Shown here piece by piece: positions 1-24,585 of a stretch of 64,000 nucleotides of DNA (the first letter of the stretch is position 1; every line of letters begins with the position of its first letter). This DNA is from Zea mays. Lineage: Eukaryota > Streptophyta > Magnoliopsida > Poales > Poaceae. Under the pieces are notes generated by a model that worked only from the letters and a program-made list of their open reading frames with translations, did no database searches and had not been told where the DNA came from. Position numbers and translations under genes: made by a program. The stretch spans positions 3,038,001 through 3,102,000 of the forward strand of contig NC_050104.1 of the NCBI RefSeq assembly GCF_902167145.1. Direction: 5' to 3'.

Positions 1-149
1 AATTTGGAACGGAGAGAGAATGCATTATTTGTCATCCATGTTGGATGTAGGATTTTCTTCTAGGCCCAAGCGGAAATGCTACAGACTAATTTTTAGGGTT
101 CGTTCACAGAACTTTACGTACAGTCCTTTTATACACTGCGATGGCTTAA
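1..149. other. unassigned sequence left of the solo LTR
   Basis: No gene or repeat boundary was recognised in these 149 bases. The last five (cttaa, 145-149) probably form the target duplication of the LTR that starts at 150. A short open frame starting at 20 runs into the LTR and has no protein-like features. Confidence 0.4.
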
Positions 150-3100
150 TGTCACACCCGGTTTTAGAAGGCAAACCGAATGCGAACCATGTACATGACA
201 GGATCAGAAACTCACGTACATAATTGGACATCATCACACATTGCTTAAAATAATAGCGGAAAAGGTACTTTATTACATCAAGATGTCCAAGACACCCATA
301 GAGTCATAAACATAACATAGTCATTTAACGTGATCAAAGTGTGGATTACGAAACGTAGAGATATGGCCTTCACAGGCAGCTGACTGGGGGTTTGCCACTA
401 ACACAACTAGAACTCGTCGTAGTCCTATAATTCCTCAAAGCTCTCCATGTTGCCTGCATCTCCTCCTGAGCACTAATTGTAATGGGGACAACCTGGGGTG
501 GGGTGGTTTTTAAAAGCAAGGGTGAGTACACATCAACATACTCCGCAAATGTCCCGTTTGGCTAAAGTGGACTAATTGTATGTGGAGTTAAGGTTAAAGC
601 AGTTGCTTTTAGTTGGTCAAGTATTTATTACCAGTAGCAAGCCAAGTTTTAGTAATAAACCATGTTATTACCCAAAAGTACTCCCTCCAAGAGGAAATAC
701 CAGAAACCATAGTTATAATCATCATCATTAACCATCATCATAAAAGTATCCGAAGTTCTTCTAATCAAAGAGGATCCCAAGGCTGCTCTTAACCGTGAGC
801 ACGGTTGATATACTAGTTCTAACACTCTGCAGAGGTTGCACACTTTACCCACGAGTCGTGATCCCTTTTCAGCCTAGGTTGTACATACCCGATCTTCACT
901 ACTGAGGTGAATGGTCAGGGATACACTACGTAGCCTTTACAAAGACTCCCCTAGTGCATAGCTGCTCGTTAGGTTTTGCCAATCGTACAAACACATTACT
1001 CCTCCCTAAGGTGGGTGACTAACAAAACCAAATCGAATAAACCTCGGCACCCACCCTTAGCAGAGCGAGCACTATGCCCTAGCCCCCATTGATGGCCCTC
1101 CGGCAAAGCCAACTACACCCCCAGGTTCATCTAATTATTCAGCTAAGGGTGTCTCATTCCACCCTTATGGTTGCACTGTTATTCTGGGTGGTCACTCAAC
1201 GAACAGGTCCTTACGGAGAGGTACTCAGGAAAAAAACCTGAGTCCCCTAAAGTACCATAAGAACATCATCATAACCATAAGGATAGCATCGTATCATAAG
1301 TATTCGCATCATGTTCGTTGATTAAAGTGGAGGAATAGCATGAAGCTAACCATAATAACCCTAAAGGTAAACAAGGACAAGATGAATACAAACTAGTCAA
1401 TCCTTAGGTTTCAATTAAGTAATGCGGTACAGTGAATTATAAAGTAAGTAGGATATAATAGGTCAGAGGACACTTGCCTTCACTAGGTTGTTGCTCAGGA
1501 AGATCTTCGACAACACACTCAGGAACCACGGGCTGCCCGTTGTCTATGCAAAGCGATCATGCATTCAACACATTTGGATAATGACAAAGAAACAATACAC
1601 CAGACATGTACAATCAAGTGAACACTAATTCAACAGAAAGTAACAAACTCAAAAGTGAAGCATAGGGTCTAGGGTGGACTAATACACCTAGGGGTTCGTG
1701 ATTCTCTAAGTACTGTCTATCTCAGGGATCACATGACTTAAATTCATTTATCTTACTAGATTACCAAAATTATACCAGGGATGGGTTCATACATTACATA
1801 TTATTAATCTCACAAAGTTAAACATCTAATTACCATTATGGTTTTCCCTTTTTTAATAAACAACCCATCATTAATACTAATCTATAATCTAGGTATAAAA
1901 TTATTACGTGCAGATAGTAAATGGTTATAATTTAAACAGTTAGAGAATAATCTTATGAACATTTTGCAATTTGAATCCCTCAATTTGGAGTTCATATGCA
2001 AAAGATATGAAATAAACAAGTTTTTGGAATTCAAAATACAAAACTAGGTCTAAATTTGCGATTAAACAAAAGGCTAGGGTTCTTTCTACAAAATTACAGG
2101 GGCCTACACGCGAAACTGAGGGATGGCAGGTTGAATCTTGGAAACCCGAGGGGCTTCTTAGCAAATTTACCGCGCGAAGGGGTATTGACAGATCTCGACC
2201 GCACGATCGCGAACGAACGGCCACGATTAGATCCGAGCGCGAGAGCGCGCGCGGACGAGCGGGCGAGCGCTGACAAGCGCGCCAGGGCGGTCAGCGACTG
2301 GAGAGGGGGAATGGACTGACCAGTCGGGCCGAGCACTAGGGGCGCAGGCACTGACAGGCGGGGCCCAAGGGCAGAGCGCGCAGACACGGCCGATTTCCGC
2401 AGATCCGAACCGTTGGATCTGGGACAGACGGTTGCGATGGGCGTGGAGGTTTAAACCTCAGTGACCGGTGTTGCCTCTCCGTGGCGGCGAAGTCGCCGGG
2501 GGATCTAGAGTCGCCGGTGAGGTCTGGAACAGGCTAGGAATGTCCGGTGAACTCATTGGTGGGACTCCGGCCGCGAGAACGGGACATGAGACGAGAGAAC
2601 ATCGGAGGGGATGCTCCAGGCGGGTCGGGATGATTCCGACGAGGAATCCCGACCGTAGGGAGAGGGTTTTGGGTGCGCTAAGGCCTGGACTGGCTTCGGC
2701 AGGGTAAGGGAAACTCCACTGACCAACGCAGGGGCACGTCGCGAGGCTAAATCGACCGGTCCTCGCGCGAGCGCTGTGAACCGACGCGGCCAAACTTCGG
2801 CGAGGCCGAAAATAGCTAAAGTAGGGTGGAATTAAGATAAACTGGGCACGGGAGCGAGTTCCTCATCTCAGGACGGAGCTCGGGGTGGCTTGGCGCGACT
2901 TCTGGCGGGCTGGACGGCCGGTAGCGCGACTGCGGATCTCCGACGAGCGCAAGCGGCGAGGGCAGAGCGCGAGAGAGGGCGAGCGTGTGCGAAATGAGGC
3001 AGGGGAGAGAGAGCGGGTGCGGGCGGGGCTCAAAATGGAGCTGTGGCGTGTGGGCGAGCGACATGGGCGGTCTCCATGGCGAACGCGGGTCAGTGGTGGT

Positions 3101-3650
3101 TGCGGGGAAGGAGCTAACAGGACTAGCCCACCGCGCAACGAGAGAGTGAGCGTGGGGGCGAATGGTTGGTGGCGCTGATGGGGCGGGCCCGCAGCACAGA
3201 GAGGGAGTGGATGCGCGCACGCGAGGGAAACAGCGTCGACACGTCGGCCCCACCGGGTAAAGGGAGGGAGAGAGAGTGCACGGGTCATCGCTGACAAGTG
3301 AGACCCACCTGTCAGGCGACGCAGGCGCGCGCGGCCTGGCTAGCTTAACGGGCCGAATTCCATTTTTCTATTTTCTCTGAATTTTTAGTTGCTTTTCTTT
3401 TATTTTCTCTATGGATTTCAAATCAAACTCAAACATGTGCATCAAACAAAAGAACAATTTAGACATCAGCATGATACACCATTTCATGAATCACATAGAT
3501 TTTGATAAAATAAATAGTTAATCTCTCACCTAATTGACATAACTCTAATTAAAAGGAAGAGAGAGGAGGTCTAGAGAGAGACAAGAGGTAACACCTAAAT
3601 TTGGTAGACATTAGTGAAGAAATTTTATGCCCCAAATTCAGGGTATTACA
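150..3650 (-). repeat. solo LTR of a Ty3/gypsy-type (Tekay/Prem1-like) retrotransposon
   Basis: On the minus strand the block begins TGTAATACCCTGAATTTGGG and ends CCGGGTGTGACA. This closely matches the two ends of the 3.8-kb solo LTR at 41501-45319 (TGTAACACCCTGATTTTGGG and CCGAGTGTGACA). It is 3501 bp long. No primer-binding site, polypurine tract, gag or pol adjoins it, so it reads as a solo LTR left by unequal recombination. The flanks are cttaa (145-149) and cctaa (3651-3655), a 5-bp target duplication with one mismatch. Its GC-rich middle (about 2150-3350) gives several overlapping open frames on both strands, none with recognisable domains. The element family name is inferred from LTR length and termini only. 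Confidence 0.75.
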
Positions 3651-4037
3651 CCTAACAAATAGAGTTGCTATAATGCCTACAACAGCGAAGCATCTTCAAG
3701 TGTAGGACACATCACTGGACAAACGACCGTGTACAATAATCTGCTAACGGAAGCAAGCAATCGACAGTGTACAATTTGTTCGTTCTCACGAGATTGCAAA
3801 CATGGGAACAGAATCAGGGCTACAAGACAAGTCAGTTGCTGCATAAATCATACCCAAAAAAACTAGAACCAGTTCTTATTTTCTACCACATCCAGTCGGT
3901 ACCCAAAAAACTCCCATCGAACCTCTTATTAGACAATTCACAATATGGAGACTGCACTGCAGGCTGCTCCAGGAGACCCAGTGTCCAAGTCTCCACTCCC
4001 AAAACTGTAAGAACAAAAATAAGTGAAGGACGCGTCT
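3651..4037 (-). other. 3' flank and probable 3' UTR of the PFP beta gene
   Basis: This is 387 bases between the PFP beta stop codon (4038-4040) and the solo LTR. On the gene's strand it must contain the 3' UTR and probably the cleavage site, but no single polyadenylation signal stands out. An open frame on the plus strand (3767-4102) runs antisense into the last PFP exon and is judged a shadow. The LTR may therefore sit at or just past the native transcript end. Confidence 0.45.
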
Positions 4038-16304
<12,267 letters not shown>

Positions 16305-16404
16305 GTGTCCGATCTCGGGAGAGCGGAGTGGGTTTCGCTGATCTAGTTTGGTCCGGGGGGAATATTGCCCTGGGCGAATCGAAAGGCCAGTCGCCGTCGT
16401 GGGC

Positions 16405-16414
16405 GTTTTTATGG
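16405..16414 (-). promoter_or_regulatory. TATA-like box of PFP beta
   Basis: Minus-strand CCATAAAAAC lies about 100 bp upstream of the PFP start codon. A transcription start near 16375-16385 would give a 5' leader of about 75 nt, plausible for a plant gene. Confidence 0.5.
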
Positions 16415-17079
16415 GGTAGCCCTGAAGGGTGCGAGTGCGTGGGGTGATGGCGATCGGGTCGGAGAGGGCCGTGGGTTCGTGGGGGTTGGCGAATGGCGGG
16501 CGAGTCCCTGGTTCGTGCTTTCGTGGCGTGTCCGCGGTTTGGTGACTCTGGTCCAGGCGGCGTGGCGCGGGCGTGAAGACCGGAAGTTTTTGTGGTTTTG
16601 CAGTGGGGCACCCGACAACTGGCGTATTTGTGTGGCTAGGGTCTGTGCCGTATGGCTTCTTTGCACTGTAGTTTAATTACGAAGTTTTTCTGGGTGTACC
16701 TGCACAGATGAAAGAACCCACTGTCTTTGTCTGGCCTTGTCTCTTGGAACCTCGGTTGGCCGTGGTATTTTACGGCTGCAGGTCGATGTCGCTGCCGTTC
16801 GCCCGTTGTTTTTCAGCTCATCGACGTGCCATCATTTCTTAAAAGTTGCCATCATTTATTAAAAGTTTCTGATCTAGCTGTTACCAGAATCTAAATATCA
16901 TAAAATAATAAAAAGGTCCAGTGAATTTATGTCGCAACGAGTCGACGAATCATGCATTCACGTTGATTTAGATAATTCTCACGTAGACAAACGAGAAGCG
17001 AAATATTTGGCCGATAGAAACCAATTATGATGTAAAGAAACCGTAAAAAAAGCCCCATGTGTACCGCTAAGCTCGCAAC
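16415..17079 (-). promoter_or_regulatory. upstream region of PFP beta
   Basis: This is the unique-looking stretch between the TATA-like box and the hAT MITE. The first 250 bases are GC-rich and the rest AT-rich. No further element was identified. Open frames on both strands at 16365-16676 and 16409-16666 lack domains and look accidental. The proximal promoter is thus at most about 0.7 kb before repeats begin. Confidence 0.4.
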
Positions 17080-17681
17080 TAGGGGTGGATAATGATCTAA
17101 CTCGGCTCGACTCGTCCGAGTTCGACCTGGCTCGTTAAGCTAACGAGCCACAGAGTCAGCTCAGCTCGACTCGTTTACGAGCTCGAGCTAGCTCGTTTAG
17201 CTCGCGAGAAAGAGTAGAAAAAAATATGTACATAATAATTAATTTTTAGTTAATTTCAAGCTAATTTAACAATAGAAAATAGTAATTATGCTCATAGTTT
17301 CACAAACCACATCAATGTAACACCAAATTAACACAATTCATCACCCATTAATTCACAATTCACATGTTCATCAGTTTAACCCACAATTATATTTGCATAG
17401 ACCAAATTAACATATAAACATAGTTCATTAATCATTAGATTAACTCCTAGGCATAGACACCTCACATATATATAGCATGTTCATCAATTATTCTGTAAAT
17501 GATATGCATATAGTTTCGTTTTGCTAGAATGCGGCAGCTCGTTTAGCTCGCGAGCTGGCTCGTTAACGAACCGAACTAGAATGTCAAATCAGCTCGTGAA
17601 AAAATTCAAACGAGCCGATCCGAGCCGAGCTGACCATGAACCGAGCGAGCCAACAAGCCACGAGCATTTCGTCCCGCCCTA
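17080..17681. mobile_element. hAT-type MITE
   Basis: 602 bp with long, imperfect terminal inverted repeats rich in GCTCG/CGAGC. The left end is TAGGGGTGGATAATGATC; the right end read inward is TAGGGCGGGACGAAATGCTC. It is flanked by a perfect 8-bp target duplication, ctcgcaac (17072-17079 and 17682-17689), the hAT hallmark. The middle is AT-rich and non-coding, so it is non-autonomous. Confidence 0.85.
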
Positions 17682-17689
17682 CTCGCAAC

Positions 17690-17982
17690 CTTGCAACTTC
17701 TTCTAGCCATCACAAACCTTTGAAAGTGAGGGAAACATGATTGATTTTTAGTAAAATCCGTATGGTTGTTGTCGATCACTACAAATGGAGAAATGTTTCA
17801 AGAAAAAATATTTTAAAACTATTTCTCATTTTTATACTAGTCCAGGTGAAATCTGTTTTCTCTCTATCCTATTGCTAGTTTCAAGAATTTAGCAATCTAA
17901 GTAAGTTTCACGAATTTAGCAGTGTAAGTAAACGGTTTCAAAAAGTGATTATGTGTAACACCTTCAGTGTTTAAACCATCAC
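17690..17982. other. short spacer between the MITE and the Helitron
   Basis: 293 bases in which I see no gene or repeat. The last bases (...accatca) form the right-hand target flank of the minus-strand Helitron. Confidence 0.5.
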
Positions 17983-18255
17983 TAGGTAATTGCCCGTGCT
18001 TCGCAACGGAACCATTACAATGCAAAACACAATGAATTTACGCTTGCAATGAGGCCAGAAGCTCCAATATCTGGAAACGATTCAGAAGAGGCAAATATCA
18101 GAAAGTGGAGCTTATTGCTTGTGAAATTGATCAAAAAAGCAAAGAAGGGCACTGACTTGAGACGACAGGAAAGAAAGGAGGTAAGGCAGAGCCCAAAGCG
18201 GATAGATAGAAAAAGATCCGCTACTCAGTAACAGGCTATTCATATTATTAACTCA

Positions 18256-18432
18256 CCAAGCATTCTACCCGCTTTTCATAAAACTCGATATCATCTAGCA
18301 CATGTAACAGGTGTCCATATATAGCATAGAGAAGATATAGCATGCACATTATGTCCTCTCCAGTACCCTCACATGCATGTCTCATGGCTTCAATATCCCA
18401 TGAACTTAATGCATCATCATTGGACTGCTGAG
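18256..18432 (-). pseudogene. captured fragment of a HECT-type ubiquitin ligase (UPL6/UPL7-like)
   Basis: One exon-like block bounded by an AG acceptor and a GT donor. It reads YGHLLHVLDDIEFYEKRV near its end. That HLL-V-DD-EFYE pattern is one I associate with the region N-terminal to the HECT domain in UPL6/UPL7-type plant ligases and UBE3B/C. No stop lies within it. It is far too short to act alone. The family assignment is from memory and tentative. Confidence 0.5.
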
Positions 18433-19140
18433 AAAATAAAATACTATCAGGTAAAGTTCCCTCCTATGAAACATTAGATTTTCCATTAATCTTTTAGAGC
18501 ACATTTGTCCACTTGTTGTGTCCTTGGCATTCCTTATTTTCCTCATGGAGGATACTTGCACATCTCAACTGTTTCTCATGTCCTATTTCTTGTGAATTTT
18601 GAATAGGTGGATCAAAAGTGGGCATTTCTAGTTCCCACTTAATCCCACTTAAAAAGAGTAGAGAAATTAAATCACTGCAAAATATTTAATAATTTTCACT
18701 CATCACCATTATTTGTTTTTGCAAATTGTAATCAACTCCTGACAGGCAGTCTACTAAATGAAACCATTCATGCTTATTGGCAAATCAAAAATAATTGGGA
18801 GATAAAATTCACTTTTTGTAACAAAAACTGTCCAGTGAGTTGAAACATGACAAAAAGCGCACCTAAGTAAAGACTTTATTAGCTGGTAGCTGCTCGACAA
18901 GAAACCAAGAATCCACCACATGTAGCAGTTGATGTTTTATCTTATTCACAAAATAGTGGTACAACTTAACAAAGAAACCTATTTCTCGTGGTTACTGTAG
19001 AGTGTAGACAATCGCAACAGCGCAGGGATGTAGCTCTAAAAATAACCAGTAACCCAAACAATTCAACTCTCAAGCTAGCGAGTAGCAAGAGAGGCACATA
19101 CAGACAGTATGCACTCATAGGTGATTAGAGATGAAGCAGC

Positions 19141-19310
19141 ACGCCTCGACACCCCCGAGGCCGTCATAGACACCGATGAAGGTGGTGGCAACAACCGTCT
19201 CCACCTGGTTGTGGTCCTACAACACGTCGTTGGCCTGCACCATGGCGAAGGAGAACTCGCCCGCCGCGTGCTGTGTTAGATCCCACGACCACATCAGCTC
19301 GTCAGCACCT
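19141..19310 (-). pseudogene. captured fragment of a protein phosphatase 2C gene
   Basis: The reverse strand reads HAAGEFSFAMVQAND, then VETVVATTFIGVYDGLGGVEA. This is the N-terminal part of the PP2C catalytic domain of the plant clade with HAAGEFSFAVVQAN and YDGHGG. The metal-site motif DGHGG is changed to DGLGG, and an in-frame TAG replaces a codon between the two parts, so the fragment is decayed. Only one exon's worth is present. Confidence 0.8.
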
Positions 19311-19717
19311 ATTTGTTCCATAAATAAAAGTGAGGTGGAATGGAGTTAGCTAAAAGCATATATGATTCAAAAGTTGGAAAGAATTTGATTCAATTGGGCA
19401 TGCACACTGTTTCTTGGGGTTATGTGAGCTTTATCATGAGGTCTGAAAATGTGTGGTATTGTTAGAGCTAATGACAAAAACAAAACACCCAACGGCTAGA
19501 CTGTTCAAAGAATATGTTACAATGGTTTAAATATAGTCATATGCCTTTTTATAGATGATCCAAACAAGGAGAATTAGTTGATCTCAGTAATGCTTGACCC
19601 AAATCTGATGCAAAACATAAGGTACAATAAGCAAGCCAGACTATGTGCAGTGGACCGTTTCATCAAGGGTATTAACTGGAAGCAGCAAAAAATGGGGAAG
19701 ACGGTTTGTTGCACTTA

Positions 19718-19881
19718 CATTTTCTCTTTGAGTGATATTGTGGCATCGGGTTTGCCATCAAGAATATTCTCAAGAATTGTAGATGCAAAAAGAGCAGGTT
19801 CCTGATTCATCAAGCCGACCTAGTCTCTAAGTTGCTTCGATTGCAGCGTCTTGATGTCCACATTATCAAGTAAAACTTGCC
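19718..19881 (-). pseudogene. captured fragment of an ABCB (MDR/P-glycoprotein-type) transporter
   Basis: The fragment reads GQVLLDNVDIKTLQSKQLRD, stop, VGLMNQEPALFASTILENIL, then DGKPDAT. This is the Q-loop section of the nucleotide-binding domain just after Walker A, with the Q-loop Gln present in NQEPALFA. The in-frame TAG most simply comes from CAG (Gln). A GT donor at its 3' edge keeps an exon border, showing that genomic DNA rather than cDNA was captured. Walker A, Walker B and the signature motif are absent. Confidence 0.85.
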
Positions 19882-20461
19882 CTGCAACACAATCATGACC
19901 ACTTATTAAAATCAAATAGACTGACAAATTACAACAACATAAGGCTCATAGTTCATTTGCTTACCCTGATTAACCTTATCCCCAATGTAGCCCATCAGTC
20001 CTCTCCCAACACAAGAAACTTTTAGATTTCTTGTTTCTTAAATAAATCCTAAGGTACACGGTACAACTGAGAGTGTCAACATTTGTATACAGGAAGTTTT
20101 GGTATTCTTCTAGTGAGACATTATTCAGTGTGTCCTTCTCTGGTACACTTCCCTTCTATGTCGTCTGCAGCAAACAAAGTCGGTGGGGGACAAATAAAAC
20201 ATGGAATCAAACATTGATCCAAATACACCAAGCATTACCTGGGAGGTGCCAATTTGATGAGGCCATACACATAATTCCTTCAGTGAGGAATGTCTGTTAA
20301 GAATGATAGTGCAAAACCAATTGAACAACCAAATTACTCAAAATCTATCAGATCATGCACAAGCAATGCTATCCTGAAGAAATGTGAGGGTAAAGCTTCT
20401 AAGTTTTCATGTGCTTTTTACAAGTCTGAGGATACCACACATGTGAACACACCAAACAACT

Positions 20462-20900
20462 TTATCTGAAATCTTTACCTGATATAACAGGTTTGACGCC
20501 TCTGAGAATGAGCGTGACGACAAACAGTGAGCAGAGATCTGCCACCACGTTTGACACCACCTCACCCTCTGTGAACATGTAACATGTAGTTGATGCAGGC
20601 AGAGGATCACAATGACAGGCTTGATAAATATTAGTATAGGGATTACAATCACTACCCACACTAAAAAATAAGCAGTTTTTGGGTGGGTGGCACTGAGCTC
20701 ATTGCCCACTCCCACAATTGAAAGCATTCAGAAGTTAGTCAGGATACAGAAAACCAGTAAGAAATTAAACCTGACAGTTGTAGTAGTTGAGTTGCGAACC
20801 TACGTAGCAGCAACATTGAAGCCTACTGAGATCATGAACAACAACACATTAATCACCACCCCTAGAGTCTTCTTAGGTCCCCTCCTTGGCGCATGACCAT
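20462..20900 (-). pseudogene. captured fragment of a MATE (DTX) efflux transporter
   Basis: Three pieces in order on the minus strand: FMISVGFNVAAT with the MATE-like SVGFNAAASVRV pattern; [17 protein letters not shown], matching the NELGAGHPK-A-FSV signature; and [19 protein letters not shown] then [10 protein letters not shown], matching the membrane-helix region that ends QPVLSG. Two or three exons with introns between them are represented, with frame breaks. It ends at a GT donor, so a genomic segment was captured. It is not functional. Confidence 0.75.
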
Positions 20901-22066
20901 TGGGTTCCCCATCCTCCAGTGGAATAACAACATTTTAGGCTTTGGTGACTCCTCTTCACAGGTGGCCCAGTACTAATATCGAGTGATCCTCAATCAATGG
21001 AGGTGGTGATTCCTCTTCCCTGCATGGAGGAGGTTCCTGAAGCCGTGTCTCATGCTGTGGTTGTATCATCTAGACAGGGTCGTGCATCTGATATCATCCC
21101 ATAGCCAATATGGTGCTGCACTATATGTCCACCATGCATAATATTTCAGTGTCATATATAAGCCCCAATTCTGAATGCCTAGCCATCTAGGTTGCCGTCG
21201 TTGTCGTCCATATCTGATTTGTGCAAAAAGCAAATCCACCTCTGAAGACCACAATAATAAGGAGAAGACAAATGGACCTTCTCGCAGTTCTGACCAGACT
21301 ATCTACAAAATCGGCCCTCCAATCCCTACACACCCATTTTCACAATTAGACCAGACCAAAATAAGCAGGTCTAAAAAATGCAAAATTGCAGGACAGATGG
21401 AGGATGACAGATGGAGTGGTCTGAAAAAAAGAAAAGAAAAGGAAAGAGATGAATGAACAGGGAAAAGGCACTTACCATCCTGCGGCAGGAGAGATGAGGT
21501 TAGGCCCTGGAGCTCTGTCATGGCACAACGCCCCGCCGGCGATGCGCATCCCGTGAGCCGCTCACAGGCGCGCGATTTGGACACCCCGCTGCTCGATCCA
21601 TGCATGCATCCTCTGATCCATTCATTACTATAACACACAAAAAGGAAATACATGACAGGAAAAAATAAAGCAGAAATGAACAATCATACCTTGATATCCT
21701 TCTAACATACAGTTGTTGTAACCATTGCCATTGCCAGATTTTAAGACCTCTGGTCTAGCAGCCAGCAACCCATAGTGCAAATAGCTAGAAAAAAATCCGT
21801 AGTCATAACTCATAATCATGTGGTGTGGTTTCGAATAGACATTAACCAATATGCATACAAAACACTCATGCATGACTTTACACCCTGAAACAGTACTAAA
21901 ATACTGGTTATTTAGGTCACATTTTACACACAATTTTCTTACGCCCCGTTTGTTTCATTGGAATTGAATTCCATTTTAATAATTATAATTTAGACAAAAC
22001 TAATTAGGTTCATATATTTATATATGTAATATATTTGTATATTATTCTAAATCATACGAGAGAGAT

Positions 22067-22190
22067 AGCGAGGCTATTGGAGACATCGAGGCCACCACAA
22101 TGGCACATGTAGAAGATCAGATGAGGTACCCATCAATGGACCCCTTGGCACCGTCGAGGCTATGATGTGAGTATGCGACCCGAGTCATTG
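22067..22190. repeat. internal direct duplication in the Helitron, copy 1
   Basis: This stretch (tagcgaggctattggagaca ... gtgagtatgcgacccgagtc) is about 85-90% like 25768-25892 in the same orientation, with small indels. It is next to a GC-rich stretch resembling a second Helitron-type hairpin near 22225-22260. Confidence 0.65.
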
Positions 22191-23419
22191 TGTCTGTATG
22201 TGTTACCCCTCGGCACCATCGGGGCTAGGTGTGTGCCCGACTGCCCGTGCGTTGCCACGAAAGTTAAAAATTAGTATAAAACATAGATACAGAACGACAA
22301 ACAATACTATGATATGCAAAATCCGTGTGACAAAATATTAATGTAATATTAATATTATATTGACGATATAAAAAACACGACCGGTAGGGGAAAGACTGCC
22401 CCACGGTATTATATTAAGAAAAATTTTAATCGGAGCCCCCACCCAGAAAAGTCATAAAAGTTGCTCCCATGCAACATGAGGGTCCGCCCAGTATAGGTCG
22501 GATCTTTACTCGTGCTTTGAGCCCTCCTAGCCCCTACACAAGGATCCGCCCCACATAGGTCAGTCCATGTCGTGTGCATACAACCAGTGGAACCAATGAG
22601 TGACCTATTTTAGCCTCAGCCTAAAATTCGCTCCAACTGTGATTCAAACTCGAGACCTAGGGAGTGCTACTCAGACCACCTAACCAACTCGGCTCAATAT
22701 TATTATAAATACGTCGAATCAAATGAATGTACTGATGTCGAACAAACATTATAAGAAGTCGAACAATCATATCAAAACATTTATTCATGAGTGCCACCAA
22801 GTATAATTCAAGAAACGAATAACAACACCATCTCATGAAATGAAATGAAATGAAATAAAAAGGAGGTAACACATACAGACACAATGACCGGACTTCAGAA
22901 GTTGACACTGTGTAAACAAAGTTAAAGAGATGAAGAAAATCAAAGACCGTTACACTATAAAATCAATGAATATAGTTCTTATTGCAGAGAAAATCATAAT
23001 GATATAGTTCACAAGAAATTATGTGATCCACATACCACAATTGCTAAACCAAGTTGGAAACTGTGGATCCACAAACCATAATTTTCTCAGTTATTCGCCA
23101 CACATGCTTTCTGACAATACATAAAAATCTCCTCAAAGGGCTAAAATACTTCATAGATGCGACCTCCTATTCACAATGTTTGTCTGGTACAAACCTATGA
23201 GACTCAAAGGTAAGTATTAGTCTATCTAATAAGTAGAATTTTGACATAATTCCATCAAATATATAACAAATATTGTCACTTACGTATGTGGACCAGATAA
23301 ATATCACAAAAGGGAGGAATTAATATTTTTGAAAATGGAGCTCTTTAGGAATGATCAGCCTATTAAAACAAGTCATCAAAAATGATTAAAAACAATATGA
23401 ATAGTTCAAAAGATTCAAG

Positions 23420-23657
23420 AATCAGACATTCCTGCCTTGGTTACTGGGAGTAAAGAAGCAGTATGAAGATAAGAAATAGTTGTTAGTGCCGCAGGTAGTG
23501 GATTTGATACAACATCAGATGGAGATGTTCTCTTGTGGATTTCTCTCAGGACATGTACATTGTCCCTCTCTGCAAATTTGATATGGTGCTTAGATGACAA
23601 CTTATATTTCGGTTCTTCCTCTTTCAATGGGTGCTCTGACCTCACGTCCACCATCAA
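23420..23657 (-). pseudogene. exon-like coding block of unknown family in the Helitron
   Basis: The minus-strand frame contains [20 protein letters not shown] and [20 protein letters not shown], with a charged, non-repetitive composition typical of real protein. I do not recognise the family. Being on the same strand as the other cargo, it may be an exon of a fifth captured gene, perhaps shared with the blocks at 24.0 and 24.4 kb. Confidence 0.4.
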
Positions 23658-24021
23658 ATGCAGAAGATTCTAATTCTTTTTTTGTTACTCATCCAAAGTC
23701 TACCAATCTAGAAAAAATGATTAGTTCTAGAAGTCTCAACTATATAGGGGTCAATGGGAAATAAAAGGATAGCATAGAGGTAGGTCAGTAGCTGGGAGCG
23801 TCTCTAACGCGAGAGCGAGAGACAATCTCGACAGGTACCTAGAGACCCGATGTCTTTGCAAAAATCATCAAGCAAGTTCGTGTGGCTGTATTTTAAATGG
23901 ATGTACATGCATATATGTAAATACAAGGATAAGCCTATTGTAAATATCAAGGTCAAAAAATAAGCCACATTACATTCCGAAATCAATATATTATGGAAAA
24001 AAGATGACGAGTGAACTACCT

Positions 24022-24150
24022 CCAAAGATCTCTTGATGTAGTAAAAAGCATATCGCTCTTTCAAAGCTGCTCGATCATCCTGATCAGCATCACTGCCAGA
24101 TGATCGGAATGATACCATCATAGTGTGAAGCACTTGTAACTTTCTCATGT
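24022..24150 (-). pseudogene. exon-like coding block of unknown family in the Helitron
   Basis: The minus-strand frame reads MVSFRSSGSDADQDDRAALK then ERYAFYYIKRSLEV. It is charged and protein-like, with no family recognised. It lies between two other unnamed exon-like blocks on the same strand. Confidence 0.35.
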
Positions 24151-24394
24151 GAATGTTGTAGATATTTTTTCATGCTAAGGGTCACACCATTTTTCAGTAC
24201 TAAAAGTCTTGATAAACAAATTAAGAGCAACAAATAAGAAGACAAAACAATAGAATGGAATGCAAAAAAAGGGATACCTGAACATGATTGAGGCCACTTT
24301 ATCCTGAATCAAGTGAACTAGAACGAGGCTAGCACAAGTTGGCACGACCCGCAGGTAAAACAACATATCCTTGGTGTCACTTGTTTAGTGATCT

Positions 24395-24585
24395 GATACT
24401 TAAAATAGCACTGCTTGTGGCCAAGTAAGCATTATCATTCTTGGCATCTGGGACAAGATCCTCCTTATCATCTGAATTTTCAACGCTATCAAATGCACTT
24501 ACAGTGGGGACATATGATTTGGGTGTAGTAGGTCTAACAATATGTCCAATGGTTTTGGTCGAACCTCGAGAAATGATTGGCCTAC
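24395..24585 (-). pseudogene. exon-like coding block of unknown family in the Helitron
   Basis: After a good acceptor (CATTCATGTAG) the frame reads PIISRGSTKTIGHIVRPTTP, KSYVPTVSAFDSVENSDDKE and DLVPDAKNDNAYLA. Composition suggests a disordered, acidic linker of a real host protein. I cannot name it. Confidence 0.4.

Noticed and set aside
2056..3297. Overlapping open frames of 80-145 aa on both strands
   Set aside because: They lie in the GC-rich core of a solo LTR, have Arg/Pro/Ser-rich composition and no domain, and compete on opposite strands.
21950..22060. MITE-like start (ccccgtttgtttcattggaa)
   Set aside because: Only one end was seen; no matching inverted repeat or duplication, so boundaries cannot be supported.
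22210..22260. A second Helitron-like 3' end (hairpin gcccgtgcgttgccacg with CTAG nearby)
   Set aside because: On the minus strand CTAG is followed by C rather than T, and the hairpin-to-end spacing is long, so it is not a valid terminus. Kept only as a possible relic.
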